From contig JAJYOO010000015.1 of NCBI GenBank assembly GCA_021796155.1, forward strand, positions 1 through 17,838: a stretch of DNA of 17,838 bases. The letters run 5' to 3'. The stretch comes from Chloroflexota bacterium. GTDB lineage: Bacteria > Chloroflexota > Anaerolineae > Anaerolineales > Villigracilaceae. This document shows positions 6,171 to 13,750 of this stretch, one piece after another. A program made the position numbers and the translations under genes. The notes below the pieces were generated by a model that saw nothing but the letters and a program-made list of their open reading frames with translations, did not search any database and was not told the origin of the DNA. Each line of letters opens with the position of its first letter. Positions within the stretch are counted from its first letter, which is position 1.

Positions 6171-7093
6171 CTGAGGACGTTTTCACCTTTCGCTTCAATA
6201 ACCCGGATGGGGAGCGGCTCGACCATTTTTTAGTTGAGTCTCTGCCTGACTTTTCTCGCACGCGCCTGCAGACACTCGTTAAAGAAGGCTTTGTCCGCGT
6301 GGATGGGATACTCGCCAAAAAATCCGGACAGATGCTTGAGCAGGATGCATTAGTTGAAGTCCGCGTCCCGCCATCCGTGCCGACAGATTTGGTCGGCGAA
6401 AATATTCCTCTTGATATTGTTTTTGAAAACGATGACGTGATCGTCATCAACAAGCCTGCAGGAATGGTTGTTCATCCCGCCGCAGGGCATGATTCTGGAA
6501 CGCTGGTTCATGCCGTGCTTGGATATGATCCAGATATCGAAGGCATTGGCGGCGAAGAACGTCCCGGCGTTGTGCATCGTTTAGATAAAGAAACATCCGG
6601 TTTGATTCTGTTGGCAAAGAACGACAAAGCACATCGCTGGCTTCAAGATCAGTTCCGATCACGGAAAGTTGAAAAAACATATCTCGCATTAGTTGACGGA
6701 AAGCCGCCGACGCCGTCTGGCCGCGTCGAGGCCGCGATTGGACGCGATCCGAATCATCGAAAGAAAATGGCAATTGTTTCGGAACGCAAAGGCCGCGAAG
6801 CGATCAGCGAATATAGAACGCTGGAATCTTTTCCCGATCACACATTGCTTGAATTTCATCCGCTGACAGGACGCACGCATCAGATCCGCTTGCATTGCGC
6901 GTTTCTTGGATGTCCAATCGTTGGCGATGAAATCTATGGAAGAAAGAAATCAACGATTCCAATTGGCAGACATTTTTTGCACGCTTATAAGTTGAAAGTG
7001 ACCTTGCCCGGCGAGGAAAAGCCGCGCGTTTTTGAAGCGGAGTTACCAGATGAATTGATGCGCGCTCTTGATGCTTTGAGAAAAGAGCTTTAA
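6167..7093 (+). CDS. rluD: RluD-type 23S rRNA pseudouridine synthase
   Basis: This RluA-family enzyme converts uridines of 23S rRNA to pseudouridine. I place the start at GTG 6167, which overlaps the lspA stop as GTGA and gives 308 residues. An in-frame ATG at 6110 would add 19 residues lying wholly inside lspA, with an uninformative sequence. In the 308-residue numbering, an S4 RNA-binding domain covers about 17-77. The catalytic domain has 'NKPAGMVVHP' at 95-104, the active-site 'HRLDKETSGL' at 137-146 with nucleophile Asp140, 'KTYLALV' at 170-176, and 'LTGRTHQIRLH' at 233-243. All family residues that I can recognise are present. Whether it is RluD-like (positions 1911/1915/1917) or another RluA-family specificity cannot be read from the sequence. 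Confidence 0.95.
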   Translation: MTEDVFTFRFNNPDGERLDHFLVESLPDFSRTRLQTLVKEGFVRVDGILAKKSGQMLEQDALVEVRVPPSVPTDLVGENIPLDIVFENDDVIVINKPAGMVVHPAAGHDSGTLVHAVLGYDPDIEGIGGEERPGVVHRLDKETSGLILLAKNDKAHRWLQDQFRSRKVEKTYLALVDGKPPTPSGRVEAAIGRDPNHRKKMAIVSERKGREAISEYRTLESFPDHTLLEFHPLTGRTHQIRLHCAFLGCPIVGDEIYGRKKSTIPIGRHFLHAYKLKVTLPGEEKPRVFEAELPDELMRALDALRKEL

Positions 7094-7168
7094 CCACGAA
7101 GGTCACAAAGTACACCAAGGAAGAAGCGGCCAAATTTTTCCTTCGCGACCTTTCTGTGCTTTGTGGTT
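7092..7168 (+). repeat. 30-base-arm imperfect inverted repeat (CCACGAAGG / CACAAAG type)
   Basis: Arms 7092-7121 and 7139-7168 pair at 22 of 30 positions around a 17-base A/T-rich loop. The left arm begins inside the rluD stop codon. Each arm is itself a run of near-repeats of roughly nine to eleven bases (CCACGAAGG, CACAAAG, CACCAAGG). This has the look of a dispersed intergenic palindromic repeat of the 'ACCACGAAGG...CCTTTGTGGTT' kind that I associate with several environmental bacterial genomes. In RNA it would form a long hairpin after rluD and may act as a terminator or 3' stabiliser; the T run (7135-7139) lies inside the loop and not after it. Confidence 0.7.
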
Positions 7169-7195
7169 TGAAGATTTTGAAAGGATAAAAGTAGA

Positions 7196-8233
7196 ATGGA
7201 ATTCATTGATCTTCGTTCTGACACCGTTACCAAACCCACGCCTGAAATGCGCGAGGCGATGGCCGAAGCCGAAGTCGGCGATGACGTTTATATGGATGAC
7301 CCGACTGTAAACAAGTTGCAGGAAAAAGCTGCTGAGATGCTTGGCAAGGAAGACTCCCTTTTCGTCCCATCCGGAACGATGGGAAATTTGCTGGCTTTGC
7401 TTGTCCATTGCCAGCGCGGTGATGAAGTCATTGTCGGCGACTGCTCACATATTTATCTCAATGAAGCTGGTGGGATGGCGGTGTTGGGCGGCATCTATCC
7501 ACATGCGATAAGGAATCAAACGGACGGTACGCTTGCGCTCGATGATATTCGTTCGGCGATCCAAAGCGAGAACGTGCATCACACGATCACGCGATTGGTT
7601 TGCATCGAGAATACACAAAATGTCTGCGGAGGCGTTCCGTTAACTGTCGAATATACGCGCGCGGTTGGTAAGCTGGCTCGCGAAAATAATTTGCTCTTTC
7701 ATATTGACGGTGCGCGGATCTTCAATGCAGCGGTGGCGCAAAATGTTTCCGTCAAAGAATTGGTCGAGCCTGCGGATTCGGTGATGTTCTGTCTCAGCAA
7801 AGGGCTTTGCTCACCGGTCGGTTCGATGCTCGTGGGATCAAAGAAGTTCATCGCGCGGGCGCGCCATTTGCGAAAGATGCTGGGCGGTGGAATGCGTCAG
7901 GTTGGTGTGTTGGCCGCGGGTGGATTGGTTTCTTTGGAGAAAATGACGAAGCGGTTGGGCGAGGACCACGCGCGGGCGAAGAAATTGGCCGATGGCCTGA
8001 AGCAGTTCAAAGGTCTGGTTTTGGACGCAGGCACGCCATCCACCAACATGATCTATTTTGATTTGGTGGAAGGGTCGCGACTGAACGCGTTCCAAGTCAC
8101 GGAGCGGATGAAAGAACGCGGCATCCTGCTCGACCCAGATAATGAGCGGCGGTTCCGGTTGGTGACTCATTATTGGATTGACGACGCGGCAGTAGGTAAG
8201 ACCATTAGCGCATTTGCGGAAGTTTTGAATTAA
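7196..8233 (+). CDS. ltaE: Low-specificity L-threonine aldolase
   Basis: This PLP fold-type I enzyme cleaves L-threonine or L-allo-threonine to glycine and acetaldehyde. It has 345 residues, the usual size. The N-terminus '[12 protein letters not shown]' is the family signature. Other motifs are 'SGTMGN' at 59-64 for PLP phosphate, His85 in 'DCSHIY' stacking on PLP, 'ENTQNVCGG' at 138-146, '[11 protein letters not shown]' at 169-179 with Asp171 and Arg174, and '[10 protein letters not shown]' at 201-210 with Schiff-base Lys202. AAGGA at 7181-7185 lies ten bases before the ATG. The gene has its own leader behind the 7092-7168 inverted repeat and ends in a strong terminator, so it is probably transcribed alone. 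Confidence 0.96.
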   Translation: MEFIDLRSDTVTKPTPEMREAMAEAEVGDDVYMDDPTVNKLQEKAAEMLGKEDSLFVPSGTMGNLLALLVHCQRGDEVIVGDCSHIYLNEAGGMAVLGGIYPHAIRNQTDGTLALDDIRSAIQSENVHHTITRLVCIENTQNVCGGVPLTVEYTRAVGKLARENNLLFHIDGARIFNAAVAQNVSVKELVEPADSVMFCLSKGLCSPVGSMLVGSKKFIARARHLRKMLGGGMRQVGVLAAGGLVSLEKMTKRLGEDHARAKKLADGLKQFKGLVLDAGTPSTNMIYFDLVEGSRLNAFQVTERMKERGILLDPDNERRFRLVTHYWIDDAAVGKTISAFAEVLN

Positions 8234-8277
8234 ATGACAGACCCGTTCATGAAGCGGGTCTGTCATTTAATTTTTTT
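8228..8277 (+). terminator. Palindromic terminator shared by ltaE and the converging GGDEF gene
   Basis: A perfect 15-base stem (8231-8245 against 8255-8269) extends to 18 pairs (8228-8230 with 8270-8272), with a 9-base loop. The + strand continues into TTTTT (8273-8277), an excellent terminator for ltaE. The ltaE stop (TAA 8231-8233) is in the left arm, and the stop of the minus-strand gene (complement of 8267-8269) is in the right arm. On the minus strand the trailing T run is weaker. Confidence 0.92.
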
Positions 8278-9823
8278 CTGGTTGCGTCTGATCCGGGCTG
8301 GGTTCGATTTGATTCCGCCCGCGCGCTTTTGCGATATAAAGGCGGCGGTCTGCAAGGTCTATTAGCTTGATTACCTCGCTCACTTCATCGGGAAATATTG
8401 CGATTCCTTGGCTGATCGTTGGCACTGGGATCGGATCTTTCTCATGGTTTTCTATTGTCAGCGTTGAAAGCGTGGTGCGAATGCGCTGGGCGATTTGAAG
8501 TGCCTGATCCGCATTGGCGTTTGGAAGTGAGATCACAAATTCTTCGCCTCCCCAGCGCCCGACAGCGTCGGAGACCTTGATGTGTTGTTTGATGGTGGCA
8601 CATAAGGATGTAAGTATTTCATCCCCGGCCAGATGCCCATATGTATCGTTGTATTGTTTGAAATAATCTATATCGAGCATGATCAGGCTCAAGGGCTGCT
8701 TGTCGAGCAAAGCCTGATCCGCTTGTTCTTTTAGTAGTTTCAAGAAATAACCATGATTATAGATGCCTGTTAAGCTGTCGAGCCGGGTTTGGAACTCCAC
8801 TTGAGCGTGGCGGTGGGCATTGTCCAAGGCAAGGGCTGCGTGTTGCGCCAGATTAGAAAGCAATTCCAGATCGGCACGGTCGAAGGCGTTCGGGCGATAC
8901 GAACCGATAACGATGATGCCGTCCACGCTGACGCCGCGCATCGGAACGCCCATCCAAGACAAACTTGTTTTGTGCTTTCCAATCAAGATTAGCCGCACCC
9001 TGGGCAGGCTCAAATTTTTTCGAAGGTCGGGAAGGAAAAGACTTTCCTGATTCTCAAACACCCAACCGGAAAGAGTTCCCTCCAATTTGACGCGCTGATT
9101 TTCGTAGTATTGCTTGTCGTCATAGATCAGTTCGAGATGCAGTTCATCGCCTTCGCGCATTCCGACATAATATGTATCTGCCTCGACCGCGTTTCGGAGG
9201 GCGTTGTTCAAAAGTTTCAGAACCTGCTGGGTTTCAAGTGACGAGGCAATCTGGCGGCTGAATTCTGTGATGGTTTCGAGTTTGCGGATACGATCACGCG
9301 AAAGATTCTTCAGCTGTCTGATTGTCTCGACCGCGATAAGGCCGATGACTGCAAAGCTGGTATGCAGTGTCCAATCCCGCGTCGGGATAGGCCTTTCGTG
9401 CTCGAAAAACAATAAGAGCGCGGTAGAAAAAACTATCATGAGATGGGCTGGTCCGAAATCGGCAACAATGGAGGATGTGATGGCTGCCAGGATTAACAAG
9501 ACGGCTATAAACAAATCGAGTTGGTTGCCAGCGACGAAGGTGAGCGCGGTCAGCCCAACCGCGGTCAGAAGTGCGTTTATCCAGTTATAGCTGTTACGGA
9601 AATAAGAAGAGGGAACCAGTATAAAGTTGAAGGTAAACAAATAAATGATTCCAACAAGTCCAAATGCGACTAGGATCGTGGTTGTTGTCGGGCTTTGCGC
9701 CCAAATTGTGCTCCCGCCGAGAATGATGACTGCCAGCACGACCATACTTGCAATGGCCGATGGCTGCACCGATATCCGGTGTTCCTGTGGCATAAATCCA
9801 GGCTTGTATGTTTTTGCTGGCAT
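8267..9823 (-). CDS. Membrane-bound GAF-GGDEF diguanylate cyclase
   Basis: This 518-residue protein is predicted to make cyclic di-GMP from two GTP. The N-terminus (about 22-168) is hydrophobic, with five or six membrane spans. A GAF domain covers about 185-337. The C-terminal GGDEF domain (about 345-505) has the active motif GGEEF at 425-429, 'LDIDYFKQYNDTYGHLAGD' at 383-401 with the metal and GTP residues, and 'ADRRLYIAKARGRNQI' at 491-506, so it should be catalytically competent. The product-inhibition I-site normally reads RxxD before the motif; here it reads KVSD at 417-420, with Lys for Arg, so feedback control may be weakened. The ATG lies four bases after the stop of the upstream HD-GYP gene and has no clear Shine-Dalgarno sequence, pointing to translational coupling. 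A second Met at residue 11 is a possible start. Membrane and GAF inputs are unknown. Confidence 0.92.
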   Translation of the reverse strand: MPAKTYKPGFMPQEHRISVQPSAIASMVVLAVIILGGSTIWAQSPTTTTILVAFGLVGIIYLFTFNFILVPSSYFRNSYNWINALLTAVGLTALTFVAGNQLDLFIAVLLILAAITSSIVADFGPAHLMIVFSTALLLFFEHERPIPTRDWTLHTSFAVIGLIAVETIRQLKNLSRDRIRKLETITEFSRQIASSLETQQVLKLLNNALRNAVEADTYYVGMREGDELHLELIYDDKQYYENQRVKLEGTLSGWVFENQESLFLPDLRKNLSLPRVRLILIGKHKTSLSWMGVPMRGVSVDGIIVIGSYRPNAFDRADLELLSNLAQHAALALDNAHRHAQVEFQTRLDSLTGIYNHGYFLKLLKEQADQALLDKQPLSLIMLDIDYFKQYNDTYGHLAGDEILTSLCATIKQHIKVSDAVGRWGGEEFVISLPNANADQALQIAQRIRTTLSTLTIENHEKDPIPVPTISQGIAIFPDEVSEVIKLIDLADRRLYIAKARGRNQIEPSPDQTQPEKN

Positions 9824-9827
9824 GGAT

Positions 9828-12026
9828 TTAATTTGCGGCCTTGAAATCGGGGAAGCGCCCGTTCACCAGGATTTGATTGAATGCGTTGACCACTTCCGGG
9901 TCGAACAGGATGCCGGATTGCTCTTTCAGGTATTGAATGGCTTCCTGTGTCGAAACTTTTTGCCGATACGGGCGGTTGCTGGTCAGAGCATCGAACGCAT
10001 CGGCTACCGCAAAGATGCGTGCCAACAGGGGAATGTCGTTGTCTTTCAAGCCCAATGGATAACCGCTGCCGTCCCAGCGTTCCTGATGGTAGCGGATCAC
10101 GGGCAGCGTATCTTGCAGGAACGGAATATCCTCCACGATCTGTTTGCCGATATCCGGATGCCGGCGCATGACTTTCCATTCTTCCTCATCCAACGGGCCG
10201 GGCTTGTGGAGGACCGAGTCGCTGATGCCGATCTTCCCGATGTCGTGCAGGAGCGAACCGCGCTCGAGTGCCTTGAGCTGATGACTGTCCAGCCCCATTT
10301 GTTCTCCGAGATAACCGGCGATTTGACTCACGCGTAAGCTATGACCTTCCGTTTCGCGGTCGCGCGCATCCAATGCGGACATGAGCGCAGCCAGCGTGCG
10401 GTCATACGTGACTTCTAATTCATCGTACGCCGCTTCGATTTGTTTGGCCTGCTTTCGCGACTCATTCAGCAGGATAGCGCGTTCAAGATGATTGACCAGC
10501 GTCTGCAAAGCTGCGGTGTGGCGCGAGTCGTAATTGAGCGTTTCCGAAACTTTGAGCCACAATCCTCCATACCGCCGCACATTGGTCTGGACCGGGAAGC
10601 AGACCTGGGTTGTGGTTTGATCCGACAGGAAGATGCTTGTCCCGCTGAGCATTACCTGTTCGATCAGGTTGGTTGGGTGCGGTGTACTGTTTTGAATCCC
10701 GTTGACGTCCACAGTTAGTTCGACGTCAATATTATTGTCCGGTGTAAACAAGGTGACGCCAGCGACACTTGCATTGGCAACCTTGCAGGCCGTTTCAAGG
10801 ATCAGCTTCACCGCCTCGCGCAGATCGTCAATTTGCAGGATTTGGAAACTTACCTGATACAACTGCGTTGTAGTGGTCAGCGTGTTGCGTAGTTCCTGAT
10901 AAAGCCAGGTGCTCTCCAGCGCAGCGGCTGCTTGGGACGAAAGCAAAGTTCCGAGAGACTCGTCGTTTTCAGTGAAAAAGATTTCGTTCTCTTTGCCGAA
11001 CGCCAGGATCGCTCCAACGCTCAATCTATGTAATCGAATGGGCAGAGCCAGCGCGCTGCGTAGGCCGCTGTGGTCTATTTCTATACTTTCTGTCAGCGGA
11101 TACTTTCGGATATCGCGGATGCGGAATGGTTGGGATGCGTTCAGCGTAGCTTGTGTAATGCTCTTTTTGAGCGGTGTGTCTTCAAAGTATTTGAGCAACT
11201 TTGGAGCATGGCCGGAATAAGCGCGCTGACTGAAATTGCCGGTCTGGTCTAGTAGAACCACATAGACGAATCGTGCGCTCAATGTCTGGCGCGTGATCGA
11301 AGCCACCTCGCGGACAACGGACTGCGGCTCGACCATGGTCGAAAGAGAAATACCGGCTTGGATCAGTTCCGTCAGATTCTGGTGATAGCGCGATCGCTCC
11401 CAGGCGCGCATCAATTCAACTGCCGCGGCCTCAGCCAGCGAAACGTCCGTACTGTGAAACGAATCCGCCTGTTCCGCATTGATCTTCAACATTCCATGCA
11501 GATAGCCGTTGTGGATCAGCGGGACAACGAGTGCTGATAAACTTGTTTCGTGTTCAAACGGGAAAAAATCAAAATCGAGGCGTGTGTCGTTGCTGACCTG
11601 GGTTTTTCGCAGGCGCGCTGCCCGTCCCATAATGCCGCGCTTCACGTTTTGTCGGTATCCGGGCGGAATGAGATGAGTCATCTGCCCTGCCGACGCCATG
11701 ACTACAAACTCATTTCTTTCCTCGTCAATCGTATATAAACAAACATAGGAACATGCGATGCCGCGTTCCAATGTGTTCACAACCAGTTGCGCGGCAACAG
11801 GCTGATCGAGCAATGTTTCCAGTTGTCTGCTAAGTTCGCCTAATAACACCAGTTGATTGTTGCGTCGTTTTTCCGCTTCCAATTGATTCGTGAGAATCGC
11901 GATTTGTTCCGTAAGAGTATTGGAGCGGACTGTCTCCTCCGAATTTTGATCGGCGCTTTTACGTGTTTTTTTGAGTGCCCCGATGAGCTTTGTGATGGAA
12001 GAAGCTTGTCCCATAGCGATGACCAT
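9828..12026 (-). CDS. Triple-GAF HD-GYP cyclic-di-GMP phosphodiesterase
   Basis: This 732-residue soluble protein is predicted to hydrolyse cyclic di-GMP. A coiled-coil-like Gln/Glu-rich segment (about 28-60) precedes three GAF-like domains (about 62-212, 218-374 and 385-520). A second helical linker (about 522-545) leads to the HD-GYP domain (about 545-715). Motifs are 'EGHSLRV' at 560-566, 'LLHDIGKIGI' with the metal pair His594/Asp595, 'RRHPDIG' at 621-627, and 'YHQERWDGSGYP' at 646-657, where Gln replaces the second His of the canonical HHE, a variation I believe is common in this family. It is upstream of and almost abuts the GGDEF gene, giving one operon with opposing cyclase and hydrolase activities. 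The start is uncertain: Met1 (12026) or Met5 (12014), neither with a good ribosome-binding site. Confidence 0.93.
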   Translation of the reverse strand: MVIAMGQASSITKLIGALKKTRKSADQNSEETVRSNTLTEQIAILTNQLEAEKRRNNQLVLLGELSRQLETLLDQPVAAQLVVNTLERGIACSYVCLYTIDEERNEFVVMASAGQMTHLIPPGYRQNVKRGIMGRAARLRKTQVSNDTRLDFDFFPFEHETSLSALVVPLIHNGYLHGMLKINAEQADSFHSTDVSLAEAAAVELMRAWERSRYHQNLTELIQAGISLSTMVEPQSVVREVASITRQTLSARFVYVVLLDQTGNFSQRAYSGHAPKLLKYFEDTPLKKSITQATLNASQPFRIRDIRKYPLTESIEIDHSGLRSALALPIRLHRLSVGAILAFGKENEIFFTENDESLGTLLSSQAAAALESTWLYQELRNTLTTTTQLYQVSFQILQIDDLREAVKLILETACKVANASVAGVTLFTPDNNIDVELTVDVNGIQNSTPHPTNLIEQVMLSGTSIFLSDQTTTQVCFPVQTNVRRYGGLWLKVSETLNYDSRHTAALQTLVNHLERAILLNESRKQAKQIEAAYDELEVTYDRTLAALMSALDARDRETEGHSLRVSQIAGYLGEQMGLDSHQLKALERGSLLHDIGKIGISDSVLHKPGPLDEEEWKVMRRHPDIGKQIVEDIPFLQDTLPVIRYHQERWDGSGYPLGLKDNDIPLLARIFAVADAFDALTSNRPYRQKVSTQEAIQYLKEQSGILFDPEVVNAFNQILVNGRFPDFKAAN

Positions 12027-12111
12027 AGGATAGCATAAGAGGCAGTTTTTATCTACCTTTTTATAAATTTGAAAAAATGTTGTGCGGAAACGGGCGGGCT
12101 GACTTATGTCA

Positions 12112-12126
12112 TTGACAAGCCGTCAA
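12112..12126. promoter_or_regulatory. TTGAC-N5-GTCAA palindrome (possible operator)
   Basis: The perfect 5-base arms 12112-12116 and 12122-12126 are separated by five bases. It sits in the divergent region between the HD-GYP gene and the nucleoside phosphorylase gene and contains the TTGACA hexamer (12112-12117), so a bound regulator could block RNA polymerase. Short palindromes also arise by chance; no regulator is identified. Confidence 0.35.
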
Positions 12127-12144
12127 ATTCATTTCTGATATAAT
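12112..12144 (+). promoter_or_regulatory. Promoter of the purine nucleoside phosphorylase operon
   Basis: There is a perfect TATAAT at 12139-12144 preceded by TG one base earlier (TGA-TATAAT from 12136), an extended -10 element. A perfect TTGACA lies at 12112-12117 but with a 21-base spacer, longer than ideal, so the extended -10 may do most of the work. The predicted transcript starts near 12151, about 60 bases before the chosen start codon. Confidence 0.65.
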
Positions 12145-12213
12145 CATTTTGCAATTCGATTTTGTAAAGAGTTGCCTGCAGAATTTCTCAATACGACAGG
12201 TGGCAGTTTTAAA

Positions 12214-13050
12214 ATGATTTCCCATTTTTCTTTGGATCAAATAGATGAGACCGCGACTGCGCTTCGGGCGCGGACTTCGAAGCGGCCGCGCGTTGCGATC
12301 ATCCTCGGCTCCGGCCTGAACGATTTGGCGGACTCCGTTCAATCTGCGGATGTAACCCCTTTTGGCGATCTGCCCCATTTCCCGGTCTCGACCGTGTTCG
12401 GCCACGCGGGACGCATCGTGATCGGCGAATTGGAAGGCCAAACAGTTTTCGTTATGCAGGGACGCATCCATTTTTATGAAGGCTATTCCATGGCGCAGGT
12501 GACGCTGCCGATCCGCGTAATGCAGCGATTGGGCGTTGAGATTCTCATTGTCACCAACGCCGCGGGAGGCGTTAATCCCGATTATGCTCCTGGCGATGTG
12601 ATGCTCATCACCGATAATCTCAATTTTCTCGGCATGATGGGACACAATCCATTGATGGGGCCAAACTATGACGAAATTGGCCCGCGCTTCCCGGATATGA
12701 GCCGGCCTTATGACCACGAGCTTTGCGCCCTGGCGCGGACGGCGGCTTCAAAAAATAATATCAATCTTCGCGAAGGTGTTTACGTCGGACTCAGCGGCCC
12801 ATCGTTTGAAGGTCCTGCGGATTTGCGTTTCCTGCGGATGGCCGGTGCGGATGCGGTGGGGATGTCCACAGTGCCGGAAGTGATCGTTGCCCGTCACGGT
12901 AACATGCGTGTGCTCGGTTTTTCCGGCATCAGTAACAAAGCAAATTTGGATGTGTCTACTGTCACCACGCACGAAGAAGTCATCGAGGCAGGGAAGGTCA
13001 TTACACCCAAGATCGAAAAACTGATTCGCGGCGTTTTACAACAGTTGTAG
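12214..13050 (+). CDS. punA: Purine nucleoside phosphorylase (PunA type, trimeric family)
   Basis: This enzyme splits purine nucleosides with phosphate into the free base and ribose-1-phosphate (purine salvage). The start is ATG 12214, with AGGTGG at 12198-12203 upstream, giving 278 residues. An in-frame TTG at 12172 would add 14 residues of unhelpful sequence and has no usable spacing. Motifs are 'ILGSGL' at 30-35, 'FGHAGR' with phosphate/ribose-contacting His64, 'QGRIHFYEGYS' at 82-92, 'TNAAGGV' at 114-120, 'GLSGPSFE' with Glu199, 'GADAVGMSTVPEVIVARH' at 211-228, and 'GISNKA' with Asn241. Asn at that position points to 6-oxopurine nucleosides (inosine, guanosine), not to methylthioadenosine, whose phosphorylases have Asp there. 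It is the first gene of a closely spaced five-gene run ending at 17198. Confidence 0.95.
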   Translation: MISHFSLDQIDETATALRARTSKRPRVAIILGSGLNDLADSVQSADVTPFGDLPHFPVSTVFGHAGRIVIGELEGQTVFVMQGRIHFYEGYSMAQVTLPIRVMQRLGVEILIVTNAAGGVNPDYAPGDVMLITDNLNFLGMMGHNPLMGPNYDEIGPRFPDMSRPYDHELCALARTAASKNNINLREGVYVGLSGPSFEGPADLRFLRMAGADAVGMSTVPEVIVARHGNMRVLGFSGISNKANLDVSTVTTHEEVIEAGKVITPKIEKLIRGVLQQL

Positions 13051-13061
13051 CAAACTTTACT

Positions 13062-13742
13062 ATGGCGATGATTTATCAGTTCCTCAGCACGTACGAAGTG
13101 CTGATCTATATTGTGCTGGCAATTGGAGCGTTGTTCGCGTTCCGCTGGCTTTGGCGGGCCTGGAATGAGTGGCGCGAAGCTGTGTATAGTTTGGAAAAAG
13201 AATTTGCGCTTCGCAGAATGGGGCAAGCAATTGCCTTCGTCACGCTCGTTACCATTTTATTTTGCGGGGAATTCATGACGGCTTCCTTTATCATTCCCAG
13301 TTTGCCGGCTTCCTTCTTTGTCGTTACGCCGACTCTTGACCTGCTCGCCACGCCGACTGGCACAATTTCCGCGGAGCTTGCCACGCAGATCGCGCTTACG
13401 CCGCGTCCTGTTGCAACACTGAGCGGCACGAGTGGTTGTGTCGAGGATAAGTTGATCATCACTGACCCAAAATCAGGGACACAAATCTCCGGAAAGATCA
13501 CTTTACAGGGTACGGTCAATATTCCAAACCTCGGTTTTTATAAATATGAAGTTGCACCTTTGAGTTCCACCACATGGGCGACGATTTCAGCGGGACAAAA
13601 AGATGTGACGAACGGGCCGCTTGGAGACTGGGATACGTCTACGCTGACACCCGGCGATTATCAACTTCGCCTCGTCGCCACGGATAATCAGGGGAACGCA
13701 CTGCCACCTTGCATCATTCAAATCCGTATAACGGGCCAGTAG
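13062..13742 (+). CDS. Two-TM membrane protein with Ig-like extracytoplasmic domain, function unknown
   Basis: This 226-residue protein is not recognised as a named family. A first membrane helix (about 12-31) is followed by a charged, Trp/Arg-rich segment (28-52, 'RWLWRAWNEWREAVYSLEKEFALRR'-like, likely cytoplasmic). A second hydrophobic stretch (about 54-88) leads into a Thr/Pro linker (89-122). The C-terminal domain (about 126-224) is beta-rich, with 'ISGKITLQGTV', 'YKYEVAP', 'GDWDTSTLTPGDYQLRLVATDNQGN' and a final strand. That pattern resembles Ig/fibronectin-like 'Ig-fold' domains of exported Chloroflexota proteins. Cys126 and Cys217 could pair in a disulfide. The start is ATG 13062 (or 13068), 11 bases after punA, without a visible Shine-Dalgarno sequence, so coupling to punA is likely. 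The C-terminal domain could bind a ligand or the cell wall; no function is claimed. Confidence 0.85.
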   Translation: MAMIYQFLSTYEVLIYIVLAIGALFAFRWLWRAWNEWREAVYSLEKEFALRRMGQAIAFVTLVTILFCGEFMTASFIIPSLPASFFVVTPTLDLLATPTGTISAELATQIALTPRPVATLSGTSGCVEDKLIITDPKSGTQISGKITLQGTVNIPNLGFYKYEVAPLSSTTWATISAGQKDVTNGPLGDWDTSTLTPGDYQLRLVATDNQGNALPPCIIQIRITGQ

Positions 13743-13750
13743 CAGAAATT

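Noticed and set aside
9645..10337. 230-residue plus-strand open frame across the GGDEF/HD-GYP junction
   Set aside because: It runs antisense to the HD-GYP catalytic motifs and spans the junction of two well-supported genes. There is no family signature.
12109..12717. 202-residue minus-strand open frame over punA
   Set aside because: It is antisense to conserved phosphorylase motifs and covers the punA promoter. His/Arg-rich shadow composition.
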